A stretch of 47,450 nt of DNA, from the NCBI GenBank assembly GCA_023663805.1, contig JAMPGR010000001.1, forward strand, positions 772,649 through 820,098, read 5' to 3'. This stretch comes from Clostridium sp. GTDB lineage: Bacteria > Bacteroidota > Bacteroidia > Bacteroidales > Muribaculaceae. Position numbers and translations under genes: made by a program. Below are positions 17,416 to 27,600 of the stretch, in pieces. The first letter of the stretch is position 1, and the number at the start of each line of letters is the position of its first letter. The notes beneath the pieces are model-generated. The model searched no databases. It saw only the letters and a program-made list of their open reading frames with translations, and had not been told where the DNA came from.

Positions 17416-17499
17416 GCTCGAATGGTGGAATGGTAGACACGAAGGACTTAAAATCCTTTGGCTATTGCAGCCGTGCGGGTTCGAGTCCCGCTTCGAGCA
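17416..17499 (+). tRNA. tRNA-Leu (anticodon TAA)
   Basis: The 7-bp acceptor stem is GCTCGAA (17416-17422) with TTCGAGC (17492-17498), with A as discriminator base (17499). The D-arm GGTGGAATGGTAGACAC, the anticodon arm GAAGGACTTAAAATCC with anticodon TAA, the long class II variable arm (GGCT / AGCC stem) and the T-arm GGGTTCGAGTCCC are all visible. CCA is not fully encoded (the genome reads CCT after the discriminator). A strong hairpin with T-runs follows. Confidence 0.97.
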
Positions 17500-17503
17500 C
17501 CTG

Positions 17504-17554
17504 AAAAAGAGGTCCCATATTTGCCTGAGACAAATCTGGGACCTCGATTTTTTT
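17504..17554. terminator. Bidirectional terminator between tRNA-Leu and the convergent ATPase gene
   Basis: The hairpin at 17509-17545 has a 9-bp outer stem (GAGGTCCCA / TGGGACCTC) and an inner TTTG/CAAA pair. On the plus strand it is followed by a run of seven T (17548-17554). On the minus strand it is followed by five T (17508-17504). It can therefore stop both the tRNA transcript and the transcript of the gene at 17553-19118, whose stop codon touches the T-run. Confidence 0.9.
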
Positions 17555-19118
17555 ACAGACTCTCGATCTGCCAGGAGTCGAGATTACGTTTTGATTCGCT
17601 GAACGCCGCCCCTATCAGTATAATCCGGTGGCCGTCGTTGACGAAGGGACGGGCATAATCCTTCTCCCGTATCTGAAGGAGCGCCTCCTCGGGGCTCCCG
17701 TGGAGTTTGAACTCCATGACGTAGATATAGCGGTCTGTCTTGACAACCATGTCGATTCGCCCGTTGGAGGTCCGGTATTCGGTCTGCGAATAGAACCCCA
17801 TCAGTTTCATTACGAGATACATCATGTTCTCGTAGTGGAGTTCCCGGTCGAGTATCTGGTCGTATGGGATGTCCGACATCAGCGTAACCAGCCCGTTCAT
17901 AAACGCCTCAGCATCTCCTTTACGGACGTCGCGAACAAATTTTCTGATGAGGGAGTCCGATCCTTCCGAGCAGGAATAGTAGCGGAGCAAATCGCTGTTG
18001 AATCCTTCGGAGACCTCTTCGTTCGGATAGTCGAGCGTATACTCATCGAATTCTCTGTCATATTCCTTTATCGTCAGATATCCGGCCTGATATAGCATCG
18101 GTATCGGGTTGGTCAGATACCGGTCGGAACCCATCAGATCCGCCTCCGATGCGACAGATCCGCTGATTCCCGACAAATCCCAGTCGCGGTTTCTCAGCAG
18201 TTTTATCAGGAACGATGGCGTTCCCGACGCAATCCAGTAATGTCGGATTTTTTTACTATCAAATGCATTTAACAAACTGAAAGGATTATATATTCCCTCT
18301 CCTTCTCCCGAGAACCGATAGCCGTCATATTCCTTTTTCAATCGGGTCAACGTCTGCTCTACAGTCATATCGTTTGCCCTGGCCAGCTGCGAAACGCCAT
18401 CTCCGAACTGTTTCCTCAGTTCCGTCTCGCTAATGCCGCATATGCCGTTAGTATCGTCATTAAACGATATATCCTTCATGTTGTTCAGCCCGCTGAAGAC
18501 ACTGACTTTGCTGAATTTCGATATACCGGTCAGCATCGCGAACCGGATATACCGGTCTTGCGCCTTCATTACGGAGTAGAACGCCTGAAGCCGCTCGCGC
18601 ATCGCCTCATAGAGTTCCTCCCTTCCGACCTCTATATTGTGGAGCAACGGCTGGTCATATTCGTCAATCAGGATGACAACTCCCCTGCCGGTCTTTTCGC
18701 TGGCGTTCAGTATACAATTAAAAAAACGGACAGACACCGACTCCCGGGGGTCACCTGCCGGAAGGCCATACTGTTTCTCCCAGAGCGACATATAGTTATT
18801 CAGTATATCATCGAGTTTCTCGAGCGCGTCATACTCCTGACCGTTAAGCGCCAGATGGAACACCGGATATGCCTCCCACTCCCACGGTTGATCCGCAACG
18901 TAAAGGCCTTCGAACAGATCCCGGCGTCCGCGGAAAAACGACTCCAGGGTCGACATCAGAAGACTCTTACCGAACCGCCGCGGTCTGCTCAGAAAATAAT
19001 ACTGGCCTTTCGACACCATATCATATATATATTTCGTCTTATCGACATATATATAGCCCTCCTTCCTTAAGGTCTCGAAAGTCTGTATTCCGATCGGATA
19101 TTTCAGTTCGTCTGCCAT
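17553..19118 (-). CDS. AAA-ATPase_like / PD-(D/E)xK (PDDEXK_9) protein
   Basis: This 521-residue protein combines an N-terminal P-loop ATPase of the AAA-ATPase_like family with a C-terminal PD-(D/E)xK nuclease-like domain. Walker A is RPRRFGKSLL (45-54), preceded by the family motif YVDKTKYIYDM. Walker B is VILIDEYDQPLL (about 148-159). The C-terminal domain shows GRIDMVVKTDRYIYVMEFKLHG with the D...ExK catalytic pattern. Many Bacteroidales genomes carry multiple copies. Their function is unproven; links to mobile elements or defence have been proposed from context. ATG 19118 is chosen over an upstream TTG. It sits alone beside tRNA-Leu, sharing its terminator, in a slightly more A+T-rich patch. 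Confidence 0.85.
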   Translation of the reverse strand: MADELKYPIGIQTFETLRKEGYIYVDKTKYIYDMVSKGQYYFLSRPRRFGKSLLMSTLESFFRGRRDLFEGLYVADQPWEWEAYPVFHLALNGQEYDALEKLDDILNNYMSLWEKQYGLPAGDPRESVSVRFFNCILNASEKTGRGVVILIDEYDQPLLHNIEVGREELYEAMRERLQAFYSVMKAQDRYIRFAMLTGISKFSKVSVFSGLNNMKDISFNDDTNGICGISETELRKQFGDGVSQLARANDMTVEQTLTRLKKEYDGYRFSGEGEGIYNPFSLLNAFDSKKIRHYWIASGTPSFLIKLLRNRDWDLSGISGSVASEADLMGSDRYLTNPIPMLYQAGYLTIKEYDREFDEYTLDYPNEEVSEGFNSDLLRYYSCSEGSDSLIRKFVRDVRKGDAEAFMNGLVTLMSDIPYDQILDRELHYENMMYLVMKLMGFYSQTEYRTSNGRIDMVVKTDRYIYVMEFKLHGSPEEALLQIREKDYARPFVNDGHRIILIGAAFSESKRNLDSWQIESL

Positions 19119-19172
19119 ACTCTTCGTTTTTGTTCCCAAAGTTAACAATAATCCGCCGATTCGACAAAAAAA

Positions 19173-19204
19173 TTGCCGCCAACCCTTTCCGGAGTTGGCG
19201 GCAA
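19173..19204 (-). terminator. Terminator of the fimbrillin/C10 transcript
   Basis: A perfect 11-bp stem (TTGCCGCCAAC / GTTGGCGGCAA) with a 10-base loop is followed on the minus strand by a T-run. It begins 21 bases after the stop of the fimbrillin-like gene. Confidence 0.9.
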
Positions 19205-19224
19205 AATCGTTTGTTCGATAACGA

Positions 19225-20343
19225 TCAGTATTCCGATATGTCGATCGTCGTCACGCCGGTCAACTGGTCGATCGTGAAGCCGTTTGAATTCCAGGTCTCA
19301 ATCTCGACGGTGTTGCCCGCTGCCGATCCAAAAGTAATATCCTGATAGATATCAGCCTGATATGTGAACGCCTCGCCACGGGTATCGCGTGCGACACCGA
19401 ACACACCGTTTCCGGTCAGTGTCGGCAGACGCCATTCGGCGGCATCGACACCGAAGCGAAGTATACCATGGTCACGGACGTCGCCGAAGTTGTCGGTCGC
19501 GACATTGAGCGAGATTGTTTCCGTGCGCGACGGGTCGAATACGAGGCCAACGTTCGTCAGCACGAGGCGGAAGATATATTGGAAGCCGCTCTGCATCTCG
19601 ACCTCCGGGACAGGAACCGTGTAGGTCTTTCCGTCGATGACGGCGATCAGCGTCGCTTCGCTGGTCTTCGTATTGAAGGGGACGACCCACATCTGGGGAT
19701 AGTTGTCGGTCCAGCCACTCTCGAGGATACGGCTGGCGCAGGGCAGCGTATACTGGTCCTGGCCCGTTCCGGTGAAACGTCCGTTCTCGATGTTGAAGGT
19801 CGCCTTGGTATAGAATTTGTTGCCGACGATGCTGATCGAGTTAAGCATCTGTCCGTCGCCGACGATATTGAACGAGGCGAGAGCCATCGCGTGGTTCATA
19901 TTGAAATGGACGCTCGGTCCGGTAAAATTCGCCGCCGACGAGCCTCCGGAATAGAGCAGGTCAATCTGTTTCGAGATGTCGACAGGGATGGCGGCGCCGT
20001 TGGTGTAGGATGCGTCGTAGGGGCTGACGGCGAAGGCGAAGACAACCTCCCCCTCTTTCAGGCGGATTGCAGGACTGGCCGTCCAGGTCGTTCCGTTGAA
20101 TTCGGCGCGGATGCCGGAGACCTTGTCGCCCGACTCGATGCTGTTATAGGATTTTGCGAAGACATTCATCGCGTCGCCGCTTTTGTATGAGGTCGTCACG
20201 TTGGCGCGGGTGATGACATCGGTAGAGATCGCGACCTCGACCGAACCATCGTCGACCGGACCGGCTTCCTTCTTGTCGGAACAGGCGCTCGCCAGGAGGG
20301 CGACAGCGGCCGCAGCCATATATATTTTCAGTTTGTCAGTCAT
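19225..20343 (-). CDS. Fimbrillin/Mfa-like surface lipoprotein
   Basis: This 372-residue lipoprotein has the lipobox LASAC (Cys21) and a charged linker. It continues with features of the Bacteroidetes fimbrillin superfamily: VEVAISTDVITRANVTTSYKSGDAMNVFA near the N terminus, FNMNHAMALASFNIV in the middle and a Tyr-rich beta-sandwich second half (VEMQSGFQYIFRLVLTNVGL). Such proteins are pilus or surface components, or single surface-displayed lipoproteins. No tip, anchor or usher genes are nearby, so it is more likely a stand-alone surface protein expressed with the protease. Its start lies 9 bases after the C10 peptidase stop, so the two are one operon. Confidence 0.75.
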   Translation of the reverse strand: MTDKLKIYMAAAAVALLASACSDKKEAGPVDDGSVEVAISTDVITRANVTTSYKSGDAMNVFAKSYNSIESGDKVSGIRAEFNGTTWTASPAIRLKEGEVVFAFAVSPYDASYTNGAAIPVDISKQIDLLYSGGSSAANFTGPSVHFNMNHAMALASFNIVGDGQMLNSISIVGNKFYTKATFNIENGRFTGTGQDQYTLPCASRILESGWTDNYPQMWVVPFNTKTSEATLIAVIDGKTYTVPVPEVEMQSGFQYIFRLVLTNVGLVFDPSRTETISLNVATDNFGDVRDHGILRFGVDAAEWRLPTLTGNGVFGVARDTRGEAFTYQADIYQDITFGSAAGNTVEIETWNSNGFTIDQLTGVTTIDISEY

Positions 20344-20352
20344 TTCGATTCG

Positions 20353-21981
20353 TTATTTTGAATTGACGATACGGATTGTTTTCTCTTCGTTGGCGCTCGT
20401 CAGGGTCAGGGTGTTCGTTCCGGCGCCAAGCTGGTCGCGGGTCAGAGTCAGCACAGGCAGCGGAGCGAGCGATCCGGTCGAGAGAGTCTGGCCAGAGGCG
20501 TCGCGGAGGGTGTAACTGACATTATGCTTTGTCCGGATCGTAAAGCGCCCGAGCGGGCGGTTATATTCGACCGACGTACTTTCGAGCAGTCCCTGGGTCT
20601 TGACGACCCTGATGACGAAGCCCTGGCGCATCGACTCGCCCGACTCCTTGTGTATTGCCTCGATAACCAGATTGTAATTGCGGCCGCCGGCAGTCAGCGA
20701 ACGTGTCGTTTTGACCTGGTTGCCGTCGAGCAGAAAGGGGAAATATTCCGAGCCGGGCTCGTTGCCATCGGGGTCGGAAATCTTCAGTTCGATTCCGGCG
20801 CCGGGGATTTCGCCGTTGACGGTAACCGCACCGATAGTCGATCCGGCCGGCAGATTCTCTTCGATTGTCTCTTCCGAGAGGTCGAGCGTCAGCAGGTTCC
20901 GTCCGGGGTTGCCTATACCGACGACGATACGGTGGCCGGTCGAGAAGTCATAGCCCTGGACTACGAGGGCGTTCATCGTGAAGTATCCGTCGCCGTGTCC
21001 TCCCCAGCCCCAGTTGAAATGGTAGAGACCCGCGTTGTCGATGCCGTCGACATTGAAACTGTGGCCGCCAATCTCGGGGTCAATCGCGTTATAGATAACG
21101 GCGCGTCCGGCGAGGAGTTCGTTCTGGATTATCCTCTCCCAGTTCGAGGTGTTGTCGCGGTAGTAATACTTAACGACATTTTCGTTATATCCGAAGTTTT
21201 CGACCAGCGCGTCGGAGATACGGTAGATCTGATTGCTCGGGATTCCCGAACCATCGAAGCCGTAGCCCATGAAGACACTCATGCCGGCGTGGTACATCAG
21301 GCGGGCTGCCTCGTCGAAGTTGCCGGCTCCGCTGAGGATGTTGTTCCAGTTATAGGCGCGCTCGAAGTCGAAGTCGATTCGGAGGTCGCCGAATCCGGGG
21401 CAGGAGTAGTCGACCTGGCCGCTGGGTGAACCGGGATAGCGCTGGACGCTCATCGCCTGGCTCATCGCCAGAGCGACACAGCCAACCAGGGCCGAACGGC
21501 CGCCCGACTTCGGGCAGTATTTGTTGTAGGGTGACTCCTGTGACCAGTGGACGGTAATCAGCGGTTCGACAACATTTCCCTCGGCGCGAGAGACACTGCT
21601 GTTCGATATGTTCCATCCGGCGGCCGGGAGAGCGCCACCGACGCGACGCGCCTCGACTGCGCGGCCATATTCGCCGAGCATAAAGCGCATGTTGTCAGGG
21701 AGCGAATGCCACTGGATCGAGCCGGTCGTCGAATAGCCGATCAGGGGTTCCGAGCGATCGTCTGCAGCGATAACAGCCCATCCCTGGGGATAATAGTTGA
21801 TGATATAATAGTCGTCGGTTTTGATCTCGACGTTCCTGACCGAGTGGCCCGGAGCGATACGGTCGAGATAGTCGCGTCCGAAACGCGAGGCGATATCCGA
21901 CGAGACATCTGCCGCTAACGCAGCCGACAGAGCCGACACGGCGAGCAGCGAAGCCGTTAGAAATCTTTTCGTAGGAATCAT
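20353..21981 (-). CDS. C10 family (streptopain-like) secreted cysteine protease
   Basis: The 542-residue protein has a signal peptide ending near ALAAD (about 24). An inhibitory propeptide follows (about 25-135, with YYPQGWAVIAADDRSEPLIGYS). The catalytic domain carries Cys168 in ALVGCVALAMSQAM, His307 in GGHSFNVDGID and NWGWGGHGDGYF. Both catalytic residues are in place, so it should be active once processed. The C-terminal 80 residues (YTLRDASGQTLSTGSLAPLP to KTIRIVNSK) resemble a type IX secretion sorting domain. The family includes streptopain, interpain and Bacteroides C10 proteases that cleave host proteins. It lies in a same-strand cluster behind the SusC/SusD pair. Confidence 0.9.
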   Translation of the reverse strand: MIPTKRFLTASLLAVSALSAALAADVSSDIASRFGRDYLDRIAPGHSVRNVEIKTDDYYIINYYPQGWAVIAADDRSEPLIGYSTTGSIQWHSLPDNMRFMLGEYGRAVEARRVGGALPAAGWNISNSSVSRAEGNVVEPLITVHWSQESPYNKYCPKSGGRSALVGCVALAMSQAMSVQRYPGSPSGQVDYSCPGFGDLRIDFDFERAYNWNNILSGAGNFDEAARLMYHAGMSVFMGYGFDGSGIPSNQIYRISDALVENFGYNENVVKYYYRDNTSNWERIIQNELLAGRAVIYNAIDPEIGGHSFNVDGIDNAGLYHFNWGWGGHGDGYFTMNALVVQGYDFSTGHRIVVGIGNPGRNLLTLDLSEETIEENLPAGSTIGAVTVNGEIPGAGIELKISDPDGNEPGSEYFPFLLDGNQVKTTRSLTAGGRNYNLVIEAIHKESGESMRQGFVIRVVKTQGLLESTSVEYNRPLGRFTIRTKHNVSYTLRDASGQTLSTGSLAPLPVLTLTRDQLGAGTNTLTLTSANEEKTIRIVNSK

Positions 21982-22062
21982 ATGATTGATGTTATATGAA
22001 AATGATGATCAATATATATAACTGAAAAACCGTGCGAAAATTGCCCGGTGCAGAAGAAAATT

Positions 22063-22095
22063 AAAGCGGGGCCGGCTGAATTCCGGTCCCGCTTT
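22063..22095 (-). terminator. Hairpin after the Calx-beta-like lipoprotein gene
   Basis: A 13-bp stem with one mismatch (AAAGCGGGACCGG on the minus strand) and a 7-base loop starts 22 bases after the stop at 22118. It is followed on the minus strand by TTAATTTTC, a weak T-tract. It may partly separate the SusC/SusD transcript from the protease genes. Confidence 0.65.
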
Positions 22096-22117
22096 GATTA
22101 TTTGTGCCTGGGAGTTG

Positions 22118-23032
22118 TTACGGCTCTCTAGTCAGTTTAAAGTTGAAAAGAATACTATAGTATCCGACAATCTGACCGGGATAGGGGCTATCCTCGGTTC
22201 CCCGGACGGCCAGGTACATTTCCTGATTACCGAAATCGATTTCGGTCATCGCCTCATTCCAGGGGCCACTGATTGCGCCCGAGGTAGTTATCGTACCGCC
22301 CGCACCAGCAAACGCGGTTACAAGGTCACAGACACCGATATCTCCGCCGAAGTTCAGACCCGATGCGACAGTCTGTCCACCGAGGAAACTGATCGAGCCG
22401 GCCGACTTGTTGAACTGCATCATGATCGTATCGGTCTCGGCAGTATAGGCCATGATTTCGCCAGACATCTGGAAGACACGTTCATACTGGAATTCATCGT
22501 CATCATAGACCGTTATATAGACAGTGCCCGAATATGGATTGAGGTCTCTGTCGTCATAGGAGAGAGTCCATTCTCCTTCGAGACGGTCATAGGGATTTTG
22601 GTCGTTGTCGCGGATTGTCACGACACACTCGGGGACGTCGCCGACCGACGCACCCTCGACATTGGCGATCTTGACGATGAACGTACGGTCCTCGTTGATC
22701 TCTTTGTCATCGATCGGAAGGAACTCGAGGCTGTTTGTCTTGTCTTCGGGGGCGATGTTGATAGTCTTCGAAGTGGCGTAGTAGTGGATGTCCTCTTTGG
22801 CTACCGATCCGCCGACCTCAATCAGTTCGAAGGTCACCTTGATCATGCCGTTGGCATCGCCCTTGACAACAACGGGCACGTTACAGATCCCGGAACTCTC
22901 GCGAACCGAGAAGGTCGAAGACTGCATCGAGACAGTTACACCACCATTCGTATTGTATTTCGTATCTTTGTCACCGCAGGACATAACCAGCACGGCAACA
23001 AGTACTGAAAGAAAAAACTTTATGTATTTCAT
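22118..23032 (-). CDS. Surface lipoprotein with a Calx-beta-like domain
   Basis: This 304-residue lipoprotein has the lipobox LVMSC (Cys19). Residues about 30-140 look like a Calx-beta/DUF4843-type beta domain: TFSVRESSGICNVPVVVKG, VAKEDIHYYATSKTINIAPEDK, and the ending CVVTIRDND that is typical of Calx-beta repeats. The last half (about 148-304) is a separate, probably lipocalin-like beta-rich domain beginning LEGEWTLSYDDRD. In Bacteroidetes such lipoproteins commonly follow SusD and serve as extra surface binding proteins. It lies 22 bases after the SusD stop, in the same operon. Confidence 0.75.
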   Translation of the reverse strand: MKYIKFFLSVLVAVLVMSCGDKDTKYNTNGGVTVSMQSSTFSVRESSGICNVPVVVKGDANGMIKVTFELIEVGGSVAKEDIHYYATSKTINIAPEDKTNSLEFLPIDDKEINEDRTFIVKIANVEGASVGDVPECVVTIRDNDQNPYDRLEGEWTLSYDDRDLNPYSGTVYITVYDDDEFQYERVFQMSGEIMAYTAETDTIMMQFNKSAGSISFLGGQTVASGLNFGGDIGVCDLVTAFAGAGGTITTSGAISGPWNEAMTEIDFGNQEMYLAVRGTEDSPYPGQIVGYYSILFNFKLTREP

Positions 23033-23054
23033 ACGGAAATTCTGAATTTAGAAA

Positions 23055-24599
23055 TTAATACCCGGGGTTCTGCTGTCCGACGATGTGGGGATTGGTCTCG
23101 AGCTCGCGCGACGGGATCGGCCATACGTAGCGGTGGTCGTCTTTTTCGTATGTCACGTCGCGACCGCCGACAACCGTAATCATTTCGGTGTCCATGTACG
23201 ATTCGTAAGCCGAGTAGTCAGTGCTGCGGGTGAATCCAATGCCCCAGCGGCGGAGGTCGCTGATACGGAATCCCTCGCCAATCAGTTCGCGGTTACGTTC
23301 GAGCTGGATCTGCGAGAGGAGTTCGTCGCCAACATAAGTCTGGCTCTGGTAGCCCTGAATTCGGCTCTTGCGGATCTTGTCGAGAGCTGCGTTCGATTCT
23401 TCGACAAGGTTCAGGCGATAAGCAGCTTCGGCCTCGATCAGAACGAGTTCGGATGTGCGGAACATCTTCGGTTTGTTCAGTATTGCGTTCGTTTCCGTTA
23501 CGTTAAGATTCTGGTTACCAGGGAACTTATTGAACGACGGGCAGTTAACGATGACGCTGAAGGCATTGACCTCTTTCTGGGTGATGAACGATGTCAGACG
23601 GACGTCGCCGGTCTCGTAGATGCTGAGACCATTTTCAGAGAGGATATAGTCGGCATGGTCTTCTTCCGAAGAAATCCATGTACCTCCGGTCGAATTAAGG
23701 CCTGAGACTTCATCCTTGTCGCAATAGGGCATGAAGATAATCTCGGAGCCGGTGTCGTTCTTCCACATATTCGGATACTGCAGGCGGTTGACCAGCGGAT
23801 AGGCGTTTCCGTCGACAATTTCCTTCGAGTAGTCATAGGCTGTCTGCCAGTCCTGCTTCAGCAGGGCGAGACGGGCCTGGAAGGCGCGGACGGCCGTTGT
23901 TCCGATATAAGGAGCCATACGCATATTCATTTCATCCTGGGCAATATCGGGATATTTCTCCTCGTAGGCCTTCAGGGTGTTGTAGCAACTGTCGAGATCG
24001 GCGAGAATGAAGTTATAGGTCTCGTTCAGGGTGCTTCGGCCCGGATAACCTTCGGTGAACGGAGTCGGGTTGTAATCGGTCACAATCGGTATACCGAGCG
24101 CGGGGGTGTCGCCGATAGCCGGTGTATAGGACTGGCAGAAGTGGTCGAGCAGATAGTAGTTGAAATAGGCGCGGGCGAAGCGTGCCTCGGCGATATAGCG
24201 GGCGAGTTCGTCGCGATCCTCTTCGGTCATATCCGTGTCGTAGAGAGCCTGGGCGCGGGGCATGAAGAAGTTAATCGATGACAGAACGCCATACATTCCG
24301 GAAAACGACCCTTCGATATCGCCGTTGTTCGAGTAGATATTTCCGAGGCTGACGTCGCCCATACGGTTACCGTTGATAATCAGACCAACGAAGTTGTCGG
24401 CCTGGATTTCAACACGGGTCACATACGTTCCCGACCCGACGAGACGGAGACTGTTGTAGAAACCATTGCGGAATTTTTTGGCATCCTGGACGGTTGTCAT
24501 CGACTCGTCGTCGGGTATGACATTCTTCGGTTCGAGGTTCATGTCACACGAAGCAAAGAGCGCTGCGGATGCCAGTATTGCATATATTGTTTTTTTCAT
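23055..24599 (-). CDS. SusD/RagB family outer-membrane lipoprotein
   Basis: The 514-residue lipoprotein (lipobox LFASC, Cys18) is a SusD-type lid for the SusC channel. Family features are DARFARAYFNYYLLDHFCQSYTP-like TPR segments (about 145-170, ending in a tyrosine-rich stretch). The C-terminal segment includes ELIGEGFRISDLRRWG and ends with VWPIPSRELETNPHIVGQNP-type residues. SusD proteins bind substrate at the cell surface and open or close over their SusC partner. It starts 12 bases after the SusC stop. The nature of the ligand cannot be read directly. Confidence 0.95.
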   Translation of the reverse strand: MKKTIYAILASAALFASCDMNLEPKNVIPDDESMTTVQDAKKFRNGFYNSLRLVGSGTYVTRVEIQADNFVGLIINGNRMGDVSLGNIYSNNGDIEGSFSGMYGVLSSINFFMPRAQALYDTDMTEEDRDELARYIAEARFARAYFNYYLLDHFCQSYTPAIGDTPALGIPIVTDYNPTPFTEGYPGRSTLNETYNFILADLDSCYNTLKAYEEKYPDIAQDEMNMRMAPYIGTTAVRAFQARLALLKQDWQTAYDYSKEIVDGNAYPLVNRLQYPNMWKNDTGSEIIFMPYCDKDEVSGLNSTGGTWISSEEDHADYILSENGLSIYETGDVRLTSFITQKEVNAFSVIVNCPSFNKFPGNQNLNVTETNAILNKPKMFRTSELVLIEAEAAYRLNLVEESNAALDKIRKSRIQGYQSQTYVGDELLSQIQLERNRELIGEGFRISDLRRWGIGFTRSTDYSAYESYMDTEMITVVGGRDVTYEKDDHRYVWPIPSRELETNPHIVGQQNPGY

Positions 24600-24611
24600 T
24601 TCTCTCAGTTT

Positions 24612-27600
24612 TTAGAATGTAACTTCAACTCCGAACTCATACTGACGGGTATTGGGATAGAAGAACGACACGATATTCGATTCCGGTTCGGGGTCGTAGC
24701 CGGTGTAGCCGGTGAAGGTCAACAGGTTTCGGCCGGTGAAGCGGACTTTGACATCGCTCAACTGAGCCTTTGTGACCCAGTTCTTCGGGAGCGTGTACTG
24801 GACAGTCAGGTTCTTCATCCGGAGGAACGAGGCGTTCTCGAGCAGATGGGTGTCGAACTGGATTGCGTTGCCGACACCGGGGATGTCGGTGATCTGTCCG
24901 GGGTGTGTCCAGACATCGAGCATCGAGGTCATCTGGTTGAAGTCCGTCGCGAAGTTGGTGTTCTCCATGAAGTAACGGTCATTGTTGATCATATACTTCT
25001 TGCCCGACCATGCGAAGTCGGTGCTCAGGGCGAGACCCTTCCAGGAGACGCTGAGGCCGAAACCGCCCGAAATCGGCGAGTAGGGCGACTTGCCGGTCAT
25101 GATCGCGTCGCGGTTCTCGTTGTAGTTCTTCGTCAGGTTGCCTTCGCGGGTATACCACATCGGCTTGCCGTCGCGGGGATCGACACCGGCGTAGCGGACC
25201 ATATAGTATTCCTGAGCCTTGTGGCCGACTTCGAGACGAAGACCGGTACCATCCTGGGTGAAGTAGTCACGTCCCTGGAAGAGTTTGGTAATCTCGTTGT
25301 CGTTATAGTTCATATTGGCGCGAAGACCGACGAACCAGTTCTTGTCTTGATAGAGCGTGCCTTCGAGTTTGATATCGATACCGGTGTTGCGCATGTTACC
25401 GATATTACCGTAGCCACCGCCGAAACCGGTCGTGTAACTGTAGGGGATATACTGGAGCAGGTCACGGGTCTCTTTGGTGTAGAAGTCGATATCGCCGGAG
25501 AGTCGGTTACGGAACATACCGAACGAAACACCGAAGTCGAACGATCCGACCTTTTCCCAGGTCAGGTCGTTGAGCGACTGCTGAGAAACGCCGAGAATGT
25601 TTCCGCCGTTGTACGTCGTCTTGGACTGGCCAACCAGACCGAAGTAAAGATAGTTGCTGATACCCGAGTTGCCGGCCGTACCGTAACTTGCGCGGATACG
25701 CAGGTCGTCGAGCCAGGTGACATTCTGGAGGAATTTTTCTTTCTTCATGTTCCACATCAGACCGACCGAGTAGAACGAACCCCAGCGGTCTTTCTTCGGG
25801 AAGAGCGAACTTCCGTCGCGGCGGAACGCTGCGTTGAAATAGTATTTCTCGTCGTAGTTATAGTCGGCTGTGAAGAAGTATGAGTTCATCGTTTCTTCGC
25901 CGAACGACTGGCTCAGGTTGCTGGTCTGGATCGTATTGCCATAGCCGAGGAACATAAAGCGCTGGTCGGTATAGTCCTCAGCAAAGAGGCCGAAGCCTTC
26001 GGAGCGGCTGATAATCGATTCCGTACCGGCCAGTACCGAGAGATTGTGGACAGCATTGATAGTCTTCGCATATTCGACAGTCTCATTGTAACTGAAAGAG
26101 GCATAGCGGGAGAAAGACTGCTGGTTAGAACCGGTCAGATGACCCTGATAATCGTAGTAGTCTCCCATCGGAGTCCAGAACGGAGTGCTCGGAAAATTAT
26201 AGTTTTTCAGACGATAGTCATAGCCGTCGACCGACTGGGTTGCGCGGATCGTCAGTTCCTTGATCGGGTTCAACTGTTCACTCAGCGTAGCGTTAATCGT
26301 CAGACGATTGCGCCATACATCGCGGCCAGACTGAACAAGAGCCGGAGTCGGCATCTGGGAGAAATGGAGATATTCAGCGGTCTCACCCCAGACCGGCTTG
26401 CCATCTTCGCCGATCGTATAGTAGCGGGGAGCGTCGACCGGAAGAGCCTTGCGGGCGAAAACCGAGGGGTTCGTAATATAGATACCGCTGTTGCTGTGGG
26501 CAGCGTTCGATTCGTTGTTCTGCTGGAACTTCGCATAACCGATATTGGTCTGCAGAGAAACTCGGAACCAGTCGCGGACACGTCCGGCGATATTGGCGCG
26601 GAGAACGTCGCGGCGCATGCCCGACTGTGCAATAATACCCTCCTGGTCGTAGTGGCTCAGGCCGATATAGTAACTGATATTGTCGCTACCGCCGGTCACG
26701 GTTCCCTCGAGGGAGTAGATAGGCGCATGACCGTCGAAGGTCTCGGCGCGCCAGTCGGTATCGATACCGAAGTCGTAGGCGGCGCGGTATGCGTCGTCGG
26801 GCATCGGGGAGCCGACCAGTTCGCGGAATGTCAGATACTGTTTCGCGTTCATCATGTCGACGGGATCCTTGACCATCGAAGACCAGCCGAGTGCGCCGCG
26901 GATCGTGACGCTCGCGTTGTTGCCGAACTTACCCTTCTTCGAGGTAATCACGATGACGCCGTTTGCGGCGCGCGTACCGTAAATCGAGGTCGAGGCGGCA
27001 TCCTTCAGGACGGCGATGTTTTCGATATCGGAGGGGTTCAGGGTGTTGAATACCGCCATCGAGATCGGAGCACCATCGAGGATAAACAGAGGCATCAGCG
27101 ACGAATTCAGCGAGTTGACACCGCGGATACGGATGTCGTTTTCGAGAGCAGAGGGATCACCAGAAGCGGAGAGGACCGACAGACCTGCGACCTGACCCTG
27201 GAGGGCGTCGACAAAGGTCGAGGCGGGTGTATTGGCAAACGCCTCGGAGTTTACGACTGCGACCGATCCGACGATCGAACCGGGCTTCTTAGCGCTGCCG
27301 TAGCCGGTAACGACGACTTCGTCGAGGCGGTTGGCCGATGATTTCAGTTTAATTGTCATTGTTGGAGCAACGGCGACTTCGACAGTCTCGTAACCGACGT
27401 AAGAAACGCGGAGTTTTTTGACGCTGGCCGGAACAGTCAGGGTGAATTCACCATCGATGTTCGTTGCGACGCCCGCGCCGCCTCCCAGCGGCTGAACCGT
27501 CGCACCGGGCAGCGGCTCGTCGTCTTCCGCACTCAGCACCGTACCCTTTATCGTTGTCTGGGCCGACAGCGATATCGCAAAAGATACGACTGCAACAAGT

